Position numbers and translations under genes: made by a program
The notes under the pieces: model-generated
What the model was told of the DNA's origin: nothing
Seen by the model: the letters and a program-made list of their open reading frames with translations, nothing else
Database searches by the model: none
Shown here: positions 33,913 to 45,658 of the stretch, one piece after another
Numbering within the stretch: position 1 is the stretch's first letter
Layout: each line of letters starts with the position of its first letter
Assembly: GCF_023278565.1 (NCBI RefSeq)
Contig: NC_064677.1
Coordinates: 5,084,001 to 5,148,000 of the forward strand
Direction: 5' to 3'
Length of the DNA stretch: 64,000 nucleotides
Origin: Colletotrichum lupini
Taxonomy: Eukaryota; Ascomycota; Sordariomycetes; Glomerellales; Glomerellaceae

Positions 33913-36026
33913 TTACCAAGAACCACCACCGCCAGAAGAAGCGCCCCAAGCGGGAGCGGCCTCGGGCTCCTCCTGCTTGGTATCGTTATCAGCAGAATCG
34001 CCGCCACCACCCCAGCCAGAATCGCCTCCAGTAGCGCCCCAGGAGCCATCGCCTCCAGCATCGCCACCGCCGCCTTCGTTGGACCAGCCGCCGCCCTCGC
34101 CGCCAAGGTGAGCAATGCCGGCCTCCTCGGGGTCGAAGTCGCTCTCAGTCTCGAACTTGAGGTTCTCAAGGCCCTTGCCAGTGGGCTTGAAAGCCTCGAG
34201 GAAGTCAGGAATCTCCTGCTTAGTCTCCAAGAGGGTGCGAACGAGAACGCTAGCCATGGGCTCATCGCGGTCAGTGTAGAAAGAAGTCGCAATGCCACGC
34301 TGACCCATACGACCGGTGCGGCCTGATAATTGGTTACGTTAATAACGGTTCAAAATCGCGAGAGAAAAGGCGCAATGCCATTTTTGATGCGCAGATGAAA
34401 ACATGCAAGAAAGAGCTCTGCTTACCGATTCTATGGGTGTACTCCTCAATGCCACCATGATCCAAGCTAGGCAGGTCGAAGTTGATGACGTGGTTGACAT
34501 TCTTCACGTCAATGCCGCGAGCGCTGATGCCAGTGGCAATAAGGATGGGAGACTTTCCAGCACGGAAAGCGCGCATAGAAGCCTCACGCTCAAGCTGAGT
34601 GCGATCAGCATGCATCGAGGTGCAAGGGAAGCCAAGGTTGAATAAGAAGTCGTCCAAGTCATCGCAAGTACGCTTGTGGTTGACGAAGATGATGGTGCGG
34701 CAGGCAGGAAGAGAGTTGATCTGATCCTTGAGAGCCTCCTTCTTCTCGAAGGCGTCGAACTTGAAGACGCGCTGGAGAATGTTGGTGTGGGTGCTTCCAA
34801 TGCGACCGATATTGATGCGGACGCTGGAGGAAGACAGGTTCTCCTTCGCGAGATCGCGGAGCGGCTTGGGAAAGGTAGCCGAGAACAGCATGTACTTGAT
34901 ATTTCCCTCCTGCTGTTCTTGAAAAAAGATTTAGTGGAGGTTCGAGACAAGAACAGTGAACGGATAGAGCTTACCACCGCCAGTCATGATGACATCCATC
35001 TCCTCGCGCCAGTCATCATGCAGCATCTCATCGGCCTCGTCGAAGACCATGTATCTCAAGCGCTTGAGCGAGAGAGTGTCTGGCCGCTGGATGAAGTCGA
35101 CAAGACGACCAGGGGAAGCGATGAGAACATCACAGCCCTTTCCAAGCTGCTGAATCTGGTCCCTCAAGGGACCACCGCCATAGGCGACACACGGGCGAAG
35201 CATAGTTCTGTAACAGAACTTGCGGGCCTCATTGAAGATTTGAATAGCCAGCTCGCGAGTTGGACAAACGATGACCACCAGAGGCTCTGCACGAACCCAC
35301 TGCTGTCCAAGAGCAATCTCGGCAGGGTTGGGGCGAGGTGCAGCGAGCTTCTTGGCCTTGCCCATGAGCTTGTTCAAGATGGGAATAAGGTAAGCCGCGG
35401 TCTTGCCGGAACCTTTTTGAATACATTAGAAATAGTAAACAAGATGCAAACAGAGGGAAACTTGCCGGTCTGAGCAATAGCCACAACATCGAGACCCTTG
35501 TGAATGGCGGGAAGGGTGTACTTCTGGATGGGTGTCGGGGCCTCATAGCCGCAAAGATCGATGTTCTCCAGCATGACAGGGTGCAAGCCGGCGTCCTTGT
35601 AGGAGTGGACAGGCTCAACACGGATCTCACCCTCCTGGGTAACCTCGACAGAAGAGATGCTACAAGCCATCAGTCTTATTCAATTCATTGCCAAAAGGGA
35701 ACCTACACAGAGAAGTCGAGGCCAGAGTTAGAGGCAATGCGGGAGTTGGAATCACCGAAGAGAGCGAGCTCGAGGTCGGGGAACTTCGGGCCGACGTCGC
35801 CAAACTCCTCATCCCACTCGTAAACGGCACCGTTGCCAGCCCACTCAGTCGCAACCTCGGGACCCTGCTGGGCAAGCTCGTCGTAGTTGTAGGGCAGAGG
35901 CTCAGCCCATTTTGTACCATCGCTGTTGACAGCAGCGGCAGGAGCCTTCTTGCCATCGGCAGAAAGAGCCGACTGCATATCGGCAGTGTCGAAGGCAGAC
36001 ATCTCGGCGGGAGGAAGTCTGCTCAT
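33913..36026 (-). CDS. DEAD-box RNA helicase, Ded1/Vasa-like subfamily
   Basis: Five exons (35707-36026, 35466-35659, 34975-35412, 34426-34917, 33913-34322) encode 617 aa. Motifs in order: Q motif in YEAPTPIQ, Walker A AQTGSGKT (169-176), PTRELA, DEAD (296-299), SAT, GRIGST, HADRTQLERE, ARGIDV and HRIGRTGR. GRIGST..NI and DRTQ.ERE are Ded1/Vasa-subfamily traits, while HDDWREE after DEAD and HADRTQ (instead of HGDRTQ) show it is a divergent paralogue rather than Ded1 itself. The C-terminus is a Gly/Trp-rich low-complexity tail (GGWSN, GGDSGWGGGG) like those that drive RNA binding and condensation. Introns are 47, 53, 57 and 103 nt; the second uses GCAAGT as donor and splits the Gly172 codon of Walker A. 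It should unwind or remodel RNA, probably in translation or mRNP turnover. Confidence 0.96.
35413..35465 (-). other. Non-canonical GC-AG intron in the DEAD-box helicase gene
   Basis: The intron starts GCAAGT and ends AAAAG, 53 nt. No GT donor preserves the reading frame; splicing here exactly rebuilds AQTGSGKT by completing the Gly172 codon (G+GT). GC donors in the GCAAGT context are the commonest non-canonical class known in fungi. Confidence 0.85.
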
Positions 36027-37828
36027 GTTGATTAGGTTTTGGTTTTTTGGTTAGTCGGGGTAATGCGGCTCGTGGTACTTACCTTGGTTTGCTTGATCGA
36101 AGGATGCTGCGAAAATTGCAAGGAAGACTACACGGGGCGAGAGCCTTGGTGCTGGATAGTTTGTCGATGAGTTAGTACAGCGCAAAGAAAGAAGAAGGAA
36201 GCCAGATTTGTGTGAGAGAAAACAATGAAGCCACTGAAACCCGAAAACGGTTGGTGTGGTTACAACGAGGAAGGAAAGACCGGAAGACTGTCAATTTCCG
36301 AGGTGAAAACTGGCAGGAGCCTTGAAGAAGGGATGTTCTCGAGAAACTGCAGTCTCCGATGGAGCAAGCAGGTCGGGATCAAGGGCTGGGAATATCAATG
36401 TGAAGTTGATTGCAAAGTGAAAACAATTTGGGGGATTGAAGCCAAGAATCTGGCGCTCGTCAACACGTTCCACGATCGAAGTTGAAGACGGCAGAATCCG
36501 TCGATGAATGATGACGGGGATTGATGGAAAAATAAATGGGAATGATGAATTCGCTGATCAAACAATGTGGAAAGTACTGACCTCTCAGACGAAGAATGAA
36601 GTCAGAAACTGATCTCCTGCTGGTGATCCTTTCTCAACGATCTGTGATGGGTGCGGAGGAAAAGAGGGAAGAGGAAGAAGTTGGGCAGCAGCAGATGAGA
36701 TATAATCCTCCGTGATGAGAGGACTTCGGAAGGCTGGAAGGCGGTAGGTCGGTCTGTAGAGGGCAAAAGGGCTGGAGGCCGAGGGCAGGCACCGCCCTTA
36801 GAGGAAGGAAGACACAATGAACGAAGTAGGTGGGTAGGACGACTAAGCGGGCATGAGTGTTGAAGTGTGACTGCCTCGTGAGGCATTACAATCGGGCGGG
36901 AGAGCACCATCCAGGACTTGATCTTCTGCCTCATTTCTGAAGGCTCCATCGGAACTTGAAAACACTGGACGAAATCTCATCGAAGCCTCGGACGAGAGGA
37001 AAGGTCAGACGAAGAGAAGACCTCTCCTTTGACAGCGCTCATTTGACATGACACTGACTTCTTGTCTCGACGAGGTCCTTCGAGTTAGCTGCCTACAGCA
37101 AGGCAGAACATGAAAAGAGAGAGAAGTAACCCGGGTAGAGGTTCAATAATATACGAGTGATCCCGTAAAGACAAAGGCAGCTGAAAGGCCTTGAAGATGT
37201 AAAGTATTCTGCGTATCTTACCTTTGTGTCTGAAGTTGAGTCAACTTGAATAGTTCCCTATGGAGCATCTAACAAACAAACCAGGTATGTAAGATGCTGC
37301 CTGATGGCAGCTTCGTGTCAAGAGTAAAGCTAAAAGAAGACAATTGAGGAGCTTCCAATCTAATCGGCTCACCACATGACACCAAAGGACAGTCATTCAC
37401 CTGAGAGATGTCTCTTCGTCTCTGATTTCGGAGTAACTACATTTTTTAGACAACAGGAATCTCACCGAGGTGAGATGGGTATCATTAATATATCCATCTA
37501 TGAATGCTACATGATGAGGTAGCGGATGGCGACGCTCTTGGGACTTATTGAGCGGCTTGAACAGCACTTCGCCCCGTCCGCCAATTCCAATAAACCAAAC
37601 GTCTATCGCGATAAAGCCTAGAGTCATTCTGTCTCGCAAAAAACCCTCCGGCGCTTTACTTTGCCCCAACAGGCAGGACGTAGCTGCTCGGGCACTGACC
37701 TTCAGCGGCAGTGACTGGAACCTCCAATACTGCGGGGGAGAGGTTGATACGAGCAGGAAATCTTGTCGGGCAGGTTCCTGAGACCGCCAAAGATTGTAGA
37801 TGATTGTAGATTTGCGGGGCCATATACT
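36027..37828. promoter_or_regulatory. Promoter/5-prime UTR region of the DEAD-box helicase; 3-prime side of IPI1
   Basis: Both flanking genes are on the minus strand, so this 1.8 kb contains the helicase upstream region (near 36027) and the IPI1 3-prime UTR (near 37828). ORFs of 60-115 codons are not recognisable. A leader intron for the helicase is possible because ACTTAC/CTAC-type splice complements occur near 36077, but it cannot be proven here. Confidence 0.45.
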
Positions 37829-38913
37829 TCACCACAGATCAAGGAGATCTTGAGGCTCAACGGCAGACGTCGCCTCGTACCCGCTCATACCTTCGGTCAA
37901 GGCCTGATCCAATGCAACGGCCGAACGACCGATGGTACCGCCCTCTTTCTTAGACTGCTCCACGCCTCGCTGGAACGAATCCATGAACCTCCTGTGGAAA
38001 ACCCGTTGCCGTGACTCGCGGTCATTATACATCTCCGCTTCCTCGTCCCGGCGGGTCCCAAAAAGGTTGAGGTACGCAAAAGGATTTGGCGTCCGGGGCA
38101 CCCGGTACATATTGTCCGCATAGGCGTTGGGGTTACTCGGCCCCGCAACCTCGGGCTTGAGTCCGGCCTGCAGAAACCTAGCCAGCACGGCGACCTGCCT
38201 CGCGTGCGACTGTGCGTCCTTTGTGCGGAGGCCCGTCTTGGGGGCGGTCGACCACCCCGAGCTCGTCTTCACGGTCCAGCCCATCAGCGCGCAGAAGCTG
38301 TTGAGAGTCTTGACCCAACCGCCGGGGCAGCTGACGGTCTCGTCTTCCGCGACATCCAGAAGCCACTCGAGAACGGATAGCGAGTCGTTGCTGATGTCGG
38401 CAGAGAGGTGAGTCATTCCTGCGCGGGTGTACATGATGCACTTTTCGGCGTGATGCTTGACCTCTGCCTCGGGCAGGGCCCGGAACAGCTTCAGCAGCTG
38501 GCTGCGAACAGGACCTGAGGCGTCTGAGATCAGGGGCAGGAGTTTGCTTAGCACTGTTGCGGTTCCGACAGGGTTGTTGTCTGCCAGCACCTGGCTTGTC
38601 AGATGGGCCAGAGATTCTTTGCGCTGCTTATCTGCTCTTGATGTAGAGGCTAATGAGAGGTTGTGCTTGAATTGAGTAGCGTTATCGGGGGCTTCAGTTG
38701 AGAGCTTCTGGTGGCCCATAGCAATGGACTTCGCCTTGAAACTTGTGTCTGTGAAGTTGGTAGGCTTGGCCTTGGCCTTTCCGACCTTGAACTTTGGTTT
38801 CTGTAGGAGCATGTCAGTATTGATGCGAGGTCTCATGAGAGGCAGCGTCACTGAGATGTTCATACCGCAAAGTCCTTGGCCTTTTCCTTCTTCTTTCTCG
38901 TGCTAGAACCCAT
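37829..38913 (-). CDS. IPI1: Ipi1, Rix1-complex pre-60S ribosome maturation factor
   Basis: Two exons (38866-38913 and 37829-38800; intron 65 nt with GTATGA donor and TACAG acceptor) encode 339 aa, the family's size. Exon 1 gives the basic MGSSTRKKKEKAKDFA; exon 2 continues KPKFKVGKAKAKPTNFTDTSFKAKSI, the hallmark N-terminus of Ipi1/TEX10 proteins, followed by a HEAT-like helical region (LSKLLPLISDASGPVRSQLLKLFRALP). Ipi1 joins Rix1/Ipi2 and Ipi3 in the complex that recruits the Rea1 AAA ATPase to pre-60S particles and helps ITS2 processing in the nucleoplasm. It is divergent from the dynein light chain gene with 478 bp between. Confidence 0.95.
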
Positions 38914-39391
38914 GATGTCTTATTTATCGGATATTCTCTCTTAGAGTTGACTTGGTTTATTTGTGAATCTTATGGCTGTGAGACTGAATTTTTGTAGAAT
39001 TTTCCGAGTGTTGAGCAATGAAGTCTTGGTCACTTTTCACATGAGATGGCTGGCTCATTGAAGGTTAGGACCCCTGCAAAGTCTGGAGCCAGAACTTTTC
39101 GGCGGTCAGGTGCGGCAGAATTCGGTCAAGCTCCTGGTCCCCTCGCAACTCAGACCCACCACAACGTTGAGACGCTGTTACCCGGTGAATCCTAGCTCCC
39201 ATTATTGGGCACTTTAGCTTCCAACCCAGCCTTACAGACGAGACCCAACCCAGCTTTCGGGGGCATTCATTTGTTTCCACGATTCAACGACACTCGATTC
39301 TTTTGCGAAGTTTCGGTACAATTTGAGACGCTCTCAGAAGCAGCGTCGCCCGTACCTGTCTCTCGTTTGTTCAACTCTCAGTCTATCAAAT
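38914..39391. promoter_or_regulatory. Shared divergent promoter of IPI1 and LC7 dynein light chain
   Basis: 478 bp separate the two start codons, so both promoters must lie here. The IPI1 side is AT-rich (38920-39010). No recognisable regulatory site was identified. Confidence 0.55.
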
Positions 39392-39975
39392 ATGGCCGAC
39401 GCAACACCCGTGAGCGACCTCGACCCCTCCTGCTCTTCAGCAATGGCGTCATAGCTAAACAAAGAATGTGTCCCCTCGCAGACCAACGGACCAGACGCGC
39501 TGGACGAGACCCTCAAGCGCCTCTCGAATAAACCCGGCGTCAAAGCCACCGTCATCCTCGACCGAGTCACCGGCGCGATACTACGAACGAGCGGTCAGCT
39601 GTCGTCCTTCAACGCAGCAACGCTACAGACATCCGGAGGAGGCTCCTTCTCGGGCGAGGGCGCCGCGGCGCAGCAGCAGCAGAACGGCGAGGAGCAACCG
39701 CAAGGCTTGGAGGACTTTGCCGCAAAGGTTTGGAACTGGGTGAATGCGTCGGGCACCCTGGTGTTGGACCTGGACACCGAGGTAAGAGGAGTGACACGTC
39801 TGTCCCTAGAGCGACTGCGGAACGAATCTTCACCCCTGGAGGGAGGGCCGAGGCTAATCATTTGGAACAGGATGAGCTGAAGCTACTGAGGCTACGAACG
39901 AAAAAACAGGAGCTGGTTATTGTACCAGATCCGAAGTACCTTCTCATCGTAGTACATGACACACCGCCGGCTTGA
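39392..39975 (+). CDS. Roadblock/LC7-type dynein light chain
   Basis: Three exons (39392-39409, 39482-39781, 39871-39975; introns 72 and 89 nt with GTGAGC and GTAAGA donors) encode 140 aa. The roadblock fold is shown by LDETLKRLSNKPGVKATVILDRVTG at the start, a Gln/Gly-rich insertion (residues about 55-75), and the typical C-terminus ELKLLRLRTKKQELVIVPD followed by YLLIVVHD. Dimers bind the dynein intermediate chain and stabilise cytoplasmic dynein for minus-end microtubule transport of nuclei and endosomes. The Gln-rich insertion makes it longer than the animal protein of about 96 aa. A LAMTOR/MglB-like roadblock protein is the less likely alternative. Confidence 0.92.
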
Positions 39976-42900
39976 AGAATCTAGAGGTCTGACTCACGAT
40001 GTTGGCATCGATCGGCGTTTCACGGACTTATCGCTATTGGCTTCACCGAGCGGACATCCTTTAGGAGGATTTGCGTTCGCCAAGCTGGAAGGGCAAAGGG
40101 TCAGGATTGACATGCTCATTGGTCGACTCCAAGACCATCGTATTTACAAATACGCAGGAAAGGGAAACTGGAAAACCCTCCTTCAAGCTGCCAAGCTGCA
40201 AGCTCTACGCACATACACATACATGGAGAACAAACAAGGGGGGAAAGAGAGATAGATAGCTGCTCTCGGCATGGACGGTCGAGGCGGGCGCGATTACGAA
40301 TGATACCCTGATATTACCATCCGCCACGACCCTCCAGCATATACGTCCGGAATGAAGCCGGGGCGGGTGTTACGCGGGCGATCGCGGCCAGGGCCGCGGC
40401 CCTGCCGGATAGCTCGAGATGAATGCAAGAAATGATGGACAAGTGCAAACTCAAAATGATGTTCGAAGCCATCATCGTTTCGTGATATAGGACAAGGCGG
40501 ACAGCCTAGCCCAGCCCAGCCCAGGCCCCCCGCGGAAGCCATACCCGTCAGCTCCGGAAGCTGGGCATTTCCCTGCCTTCCGCGACAAACCGTCCGAGCC
40601 GAGACGTCCGCTTCTCCCCTGCCTGGTTTAAAAAAAATTAACATTAGCATTCTGACACTTCCAGCTCTGAAGCTAAAATAGCTAGCCTCGCAAACCAGGT
40701 GTGGCACCACGGACATGAGCTCTATGTCATCCGGGAAGCTCAGTGGCTCGCAAACATATTGGTAAGCCCCCACCCCCCCCCGAGCTTGGTTGGGGCTTTG
40801 GGTGCGCCTAGAAACGTGGCGCGACACCGAGTGAACGGGAAGTGGGCTAGAACTAGGCCGGGATGAGGCGCCGGTTCGGATTTGGGAAAGTCGAAGTTCA
40901 AAACGTTGACGGGCAGAGGTTGCAACCACACACCCCTTGCCCCCCCCAAACACCTGGGAATTAAATTAAAGGCCCTTCCCCTTGAGGAAACCACCAGTTT
41001 ACCACCACCACCCACGTCGCTTTCTCGCTTCAGTGTCGCTTCGGGCTTGTCGACCAGTCGGCGGTCGAGGATTTGCTACGTTGGCGACAATCCCAGTGGA
41101 TGCCGGCGAGGAATTTGGCCCGGCCATACTCCGAACTTTTTTCTCTCTCTCTTTGCTAGCGCACTTTTATGTATGAGCCTTGCCTGTTGTTTTGGAAATC
41201 TTTCCTCCTCTCGTTTCAGTAACTTGTGGCGAGGTCCTGCCGAGACTCCGGGGGGCTTACTAGGCTCGCTTGCTCACGCCCTCGTCCTCTTCCGTTCTGG
41301 CCCTTCTCGTGTAAACTTGTCATAAAGGGGAGATTGGGGCTCCTTTAGAGTTTCCTTTAACCTTTTTCTTGCGTCCTTCTGGACGTTCTCGCTTCTATAG
41401 TAGCATGTCAATGTCAATATGTCTACGGCGTACGCAACGCACCAGGGCCAGCTCTGTTGCAACTCGTTGGTGTAACCCGTTCCGTTTGGAAGTCACCTCG
41501 GCGGTGGGCTTTTATTTGAACTCTGTTAGGGATGCGAACTGGTGTTATAGTCAGGGTTCAGAATTAGTCCGCGGGACGCAGCTCTCTGCTTCCCGAACTT
41601 GTCAACTTTGTCAAGAGACCTTTCTGATGATATGCCTTCCTTCCCCTTTCCGGCTTGCTGGAGGAACCGGACCTTCGGCTGAGAATAATACAACCTTCTT
41701 TCTTATTCGTTCTCTTCCTCCTGCCTCCTGTCCCCCTTGCTCCAGTGGTATGAGACGAAGATGTTCGAGAACAATGGAGAGAAGCCCAGCACTGCTCCCT
41801 TCGTTGTTCACGTCGCGCCCACACTCACCCCCGTGACATGTCGTCTCATGTCCACAGTCCAGGTAGATCCAGGCCCACCAGCTGCCCAGTGCTCATGCTC
41901 TCCGGCGGAGACCTTCTCCCAAGCCACGACGACGGAGGCCCCCCTTGTCAAAGAAAGTATGTCCCATGTTCCGTTCGGTCCTGGCGGGAAGGGTAGAGCA
42001 GAGCTTGTCGTTTTGCCGCGTGAGGCAAGCTTCCCGTTGTCTTCGTTTCGGAAATCGTGCTTGAAATAGTTCCATGGATGTTCTCAATACTAGACCCTCT
42101 CTATCTATGTAGATTTCAGAATGGTCACGAGGGGGAGGCAAATTGGGCTGTAAAGTTCAAGCTAGAGCTTCACAGCCAGAAGTTCAAGGTCATCCTTGTG
42201 TTCAGGGACTCGGTTCCAATTAAATCCCGCCATTTCATGGTCGGCTCGGCGGCGTTCGAAATGCTGGTTCCTTTGCTAGACGTTCGAGAAGAACAGCCGA
42301 AGGGAAGATCTTTAATGCCAAGGGGAGGCGGGCGGGAAGAAGTTCAAGGTCTTCAAGGTCTCCGAGCCACACGCAAATAAGACGCGACATGGTACCTCCG
42401 TAATACGCTATTTCTCTGCCGTCCGGCCCTAAAACCCATTGGTGGCAAAATGCGTGCTTCGGCTTGCAAAGGAAAGTGATGTGCGACGACTGGGCCCGGC
42501 AAATGGGTTTTGGTTTACTGACGATGGTGGCGTTCAAGTTCTGCAAGAAATGTCAAATTACACCATCTTTGCCGCACAAGCGTGGTCCTTGCTAATTCGA
42601 ACCTGGCCCTGCCCAGAATTCTTTTGCACTGGCTGTACGGAGTACTCGATTTTTGACCTTTTAGCGGCATATACGAATCTCGTGGTATTCTTGCTTTTTG
42701 GCCCTTCTCTTTAATGATGCGGTATGTGCATTCTTTTTCTTTTCTTCCGGTATTGCCCAACCGTATCCGGCATGAGTGAGGGTCTTTCGGGGTCAGAATC
42801 CCACGATTCCGGTGAGTATTGAAATCAAGGCTTTCCGAGAAGAGCAGACAACGCAACATCAACCAGAGAAGAAGCCCACCGCAGCTGCAACATGATATCC

Positions 42901-44034
42901 AATGAGACAGACACCGTGATCCATCGTCAATCCTCCCCTCCTCCCCTCTCTGGTTTCCCACTGCCCAAAGGAGGTGGAGAGGAGCGATGCTGTGTGGGCT
43001 TGCGGATCCCCGAAACTACCTAATCAGAGATCTTCCCCAAAAAGACGAACGAGACCCTGTCTCGGAGGGCCGCGAGCTGGCGAGCATCGTAGCGGCTCAA
43101 GGCAAGTTGGGTGGATTTCACATGCACTTTTCGATGAGCGAGAAGGCTAGACCTAGGCCAGCTGGTTTTACGGATACCTGCAGTGTAGTGTGATTTTCAG
43201 CTTCCTGAATCTGGCCTGTTGCAGATGTTTTTGCGTTTCGTAACTTCCTTCGTCTCTTTTTCCTCGACCCCATTACTTCCCACGAAATGGCTTTTCTTCA
43301 TGATTTCTTATTCTTTCTTCATCACCAAGCCCATCTAGAAGAAACTCCACCTGTTTGTCGATGACGAGAGAGGGGCCCCCTAAAATGGTGTTTTGTTGCG
43401 GCCGTGATCATGGATCTCCTTTCCCTTTACCCGCTGCGGCTGTCTGATGTGTGAGAGAGAGAGTGTGTGTGTGTGTCTGCGAATCTTTTTCTCTTGCCTC
43501 ATGTACCCCTGTCGAGTCCTCAGTGGACATCTCTCGTTGGTGATGGACCTGCCGGAGACAATGCAAGACCGAAAAAGATGAGCGGCGGGCAGAACGCACG
43601 CTATCATGCAATCTGACATTAGCACCACTGCAATGACGAGGTGAGGGAGGGTATAATTCGGTTTGCGTTATACGGGATAAGATGAAGAGAAAAAAAAAGC
43701 ACAAGCCGCCAATTTCAAAATCTGACATTCCTCTCCTCAGCCCGCGCCGTGCGACATTTTAGAATTGCCATTCGAGCTGGTCGTCATCTTGTTGATCTCT
43801 TATTTTTTTTCTGCCTCGCTGCTTTATCATCATTACACCATGGCAATTCCAAGGCCACGGCAACGCGAGAATGGCGAAGCCGGCCGCCACGCGGGAGTCC
43901 GGGTGGAGCCCCTAAGATATCCTAGAGGTTTACATGGAACTGGGCTCCTGGTTTTCTTGCTGGGCTGAGCACTCCCCGATGAAGTCACAACGCAGCAAGT
44001 TACACAACGAGGGATGGGAGACTGAAAGAGTGCA

Positions 44035-44098
<64 letters not shown>

Positions 44099-45658
44099 AA
44101 GTCCATGCCATGCCTGCAAGACGCGGAACGCCCACTCTGGCACTCACACCCCTCCCCCCTGGTCCATCTGGATTATGGGGTGGTAGAATGACGAACGAAC
44201 GGGAAGCTGAAGCTCGCTCTGCTTCCATAGGGCGTTCTTTTTTCGTCTCTTCCCTAATCTTGTAATCTTGCTGATCTCCCTTTCGGTGCTTTTTCCTCTC
44301 TGCTCGTCCCTGTCTCTCTACCTTTTTTTTCTCACTCGACATGGGAGCATTGAAGATCTGAGACTGCCGTTCGTTCTGCCCACCCTTTTCTTCTCTTAGC
44401 CCGGGGTGGGAGGGGGAGGGGGGCTCATCTTCCTCGCTTCCCTCCACCCCCAGAGCTCTCTATCCCAGGGTATGCAGCTATATTCAGATACGTGAAAAGT
44501 AATAGGCACGAGGACGCTTTTCCCTCTCTCTGTTTTTCTCGCTCTCTTTGCCGTAGCGGACTAGACAGCCAGATCCCCTCCCCCCGGTGCCTTGTTGCAT
44601 GTCGCCTGCGGCTAGGACGAGGGGTACACCAACAAAGTGGATATGGCTTCTTCTGCGGCCCCCCTCGTCGTGTCCTATCCCGTGGATGTCTTATCCCGTT
44701 ACTGTCCACTGGTCCAGTCAGAAGGGGACCCCCTTCGTCGAAAGAGTCGAGCCCAAAGGGCCCCAGGCCCAGCCCAACAAATGGACTGAGTGAGTGGGAG
44801 GCAGAGAGCGTGTCCAGCAGCGCAAAGAGGGGAGTGAGGAAAGCAAAAGAAAGAGAGAGAGAGAGAGAAATAGTGGATGATAACAGATAGAGAGAGATAC
44901 GGATACAGAAAGTGTTGTTCTTGTTGTCACTCCCCTCCAAGTCCAAGTCCACCCCTGCCTTGGCAGACCATCGGCCGTGTGTGTCTGTCTGTCTCTGTTA
45001 TTGATTCGCATTCATTTCTTGTTTTAACATCCTGCCGCCTTGCCTCTCATTTGCTGTAAGACTGCATCTCCCACTTCTTTACTTCTGATTCTCATCTTAC
45101 AAGACTTGCCCCCCATCCCCCTCCTCCTCTACTTCGTCTCGATTTTTTCCCCCTGTTTATTATTTCACCTGTCTACGGCCTTTCGACGCTTGCCTGCCTA
45201 TCGTTTACTCGGGCCTGCGTCCACTTACATTGCTTGCAACAAGACTCGGACTCAACACCGCAACTCGGGGTTTCACTGCGACATTTGAAAGGTTACCTTG
45301 CAGAAACCTGAACTTGCATCATTCCCGTCGGCGATAAGACGTCGGGGCTTTCCCTCCACCACCATCGCCATCACCACCAGCTCCTCACACGACGCCACTT
45401 TGGATCAGCCACCTTGGAGGATCAGGATTACGCGGTTGAAAGGTTGTCGAAAGAGCAGAAGAACTACAAGTTGCAAGAGAGTGGGAAAGATTCTGAGAAA
45501 ACAAAGACGAAAAAGAGACTGGAAACTTTACTTTACCTTAGGGGAAGAACAGGGACGAAATCGAGACGAATGAGACGAACACGACGGCAAACTTCGTCCC
45601 AACCCACGACTAACACAATCCGCGACTGGTATCTGTAGCAGAAGCAGCAGCAGCAAAT
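39976..45658. other. 5.7-kb gene-free region upstream of the 1045-aa protein gene
   Basis: No coding region is supported; the longest ORFs (up to 219 codons) occur in overlapping antisense frames and are unrecognisable. Features seen are a C run near 40770-40780, an exact GTACGGAGTAC at 42635-42645, a long CA repeat (44039-44096), GA and CT runs near 44850-44875, and a CT-rich section from about 44900 that could be a long leader of the next gene. Confidence 0.5.
44039..44096 (+). repeat. (CA)29 microsatellite
   Basis: An almost perfect 58-base CA run. It accounts for His/Thr and Cys/Val repeats in the apparent ORFs that cross it, which should not be taken as genes. Confidence 0.95.

Noticed and set aside
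43833..44447. Minus-strand 204-codon ORF across the CA repeat
   Set aside because: Its core is a Cys-Val dipeptide run produced by the microsatellite.
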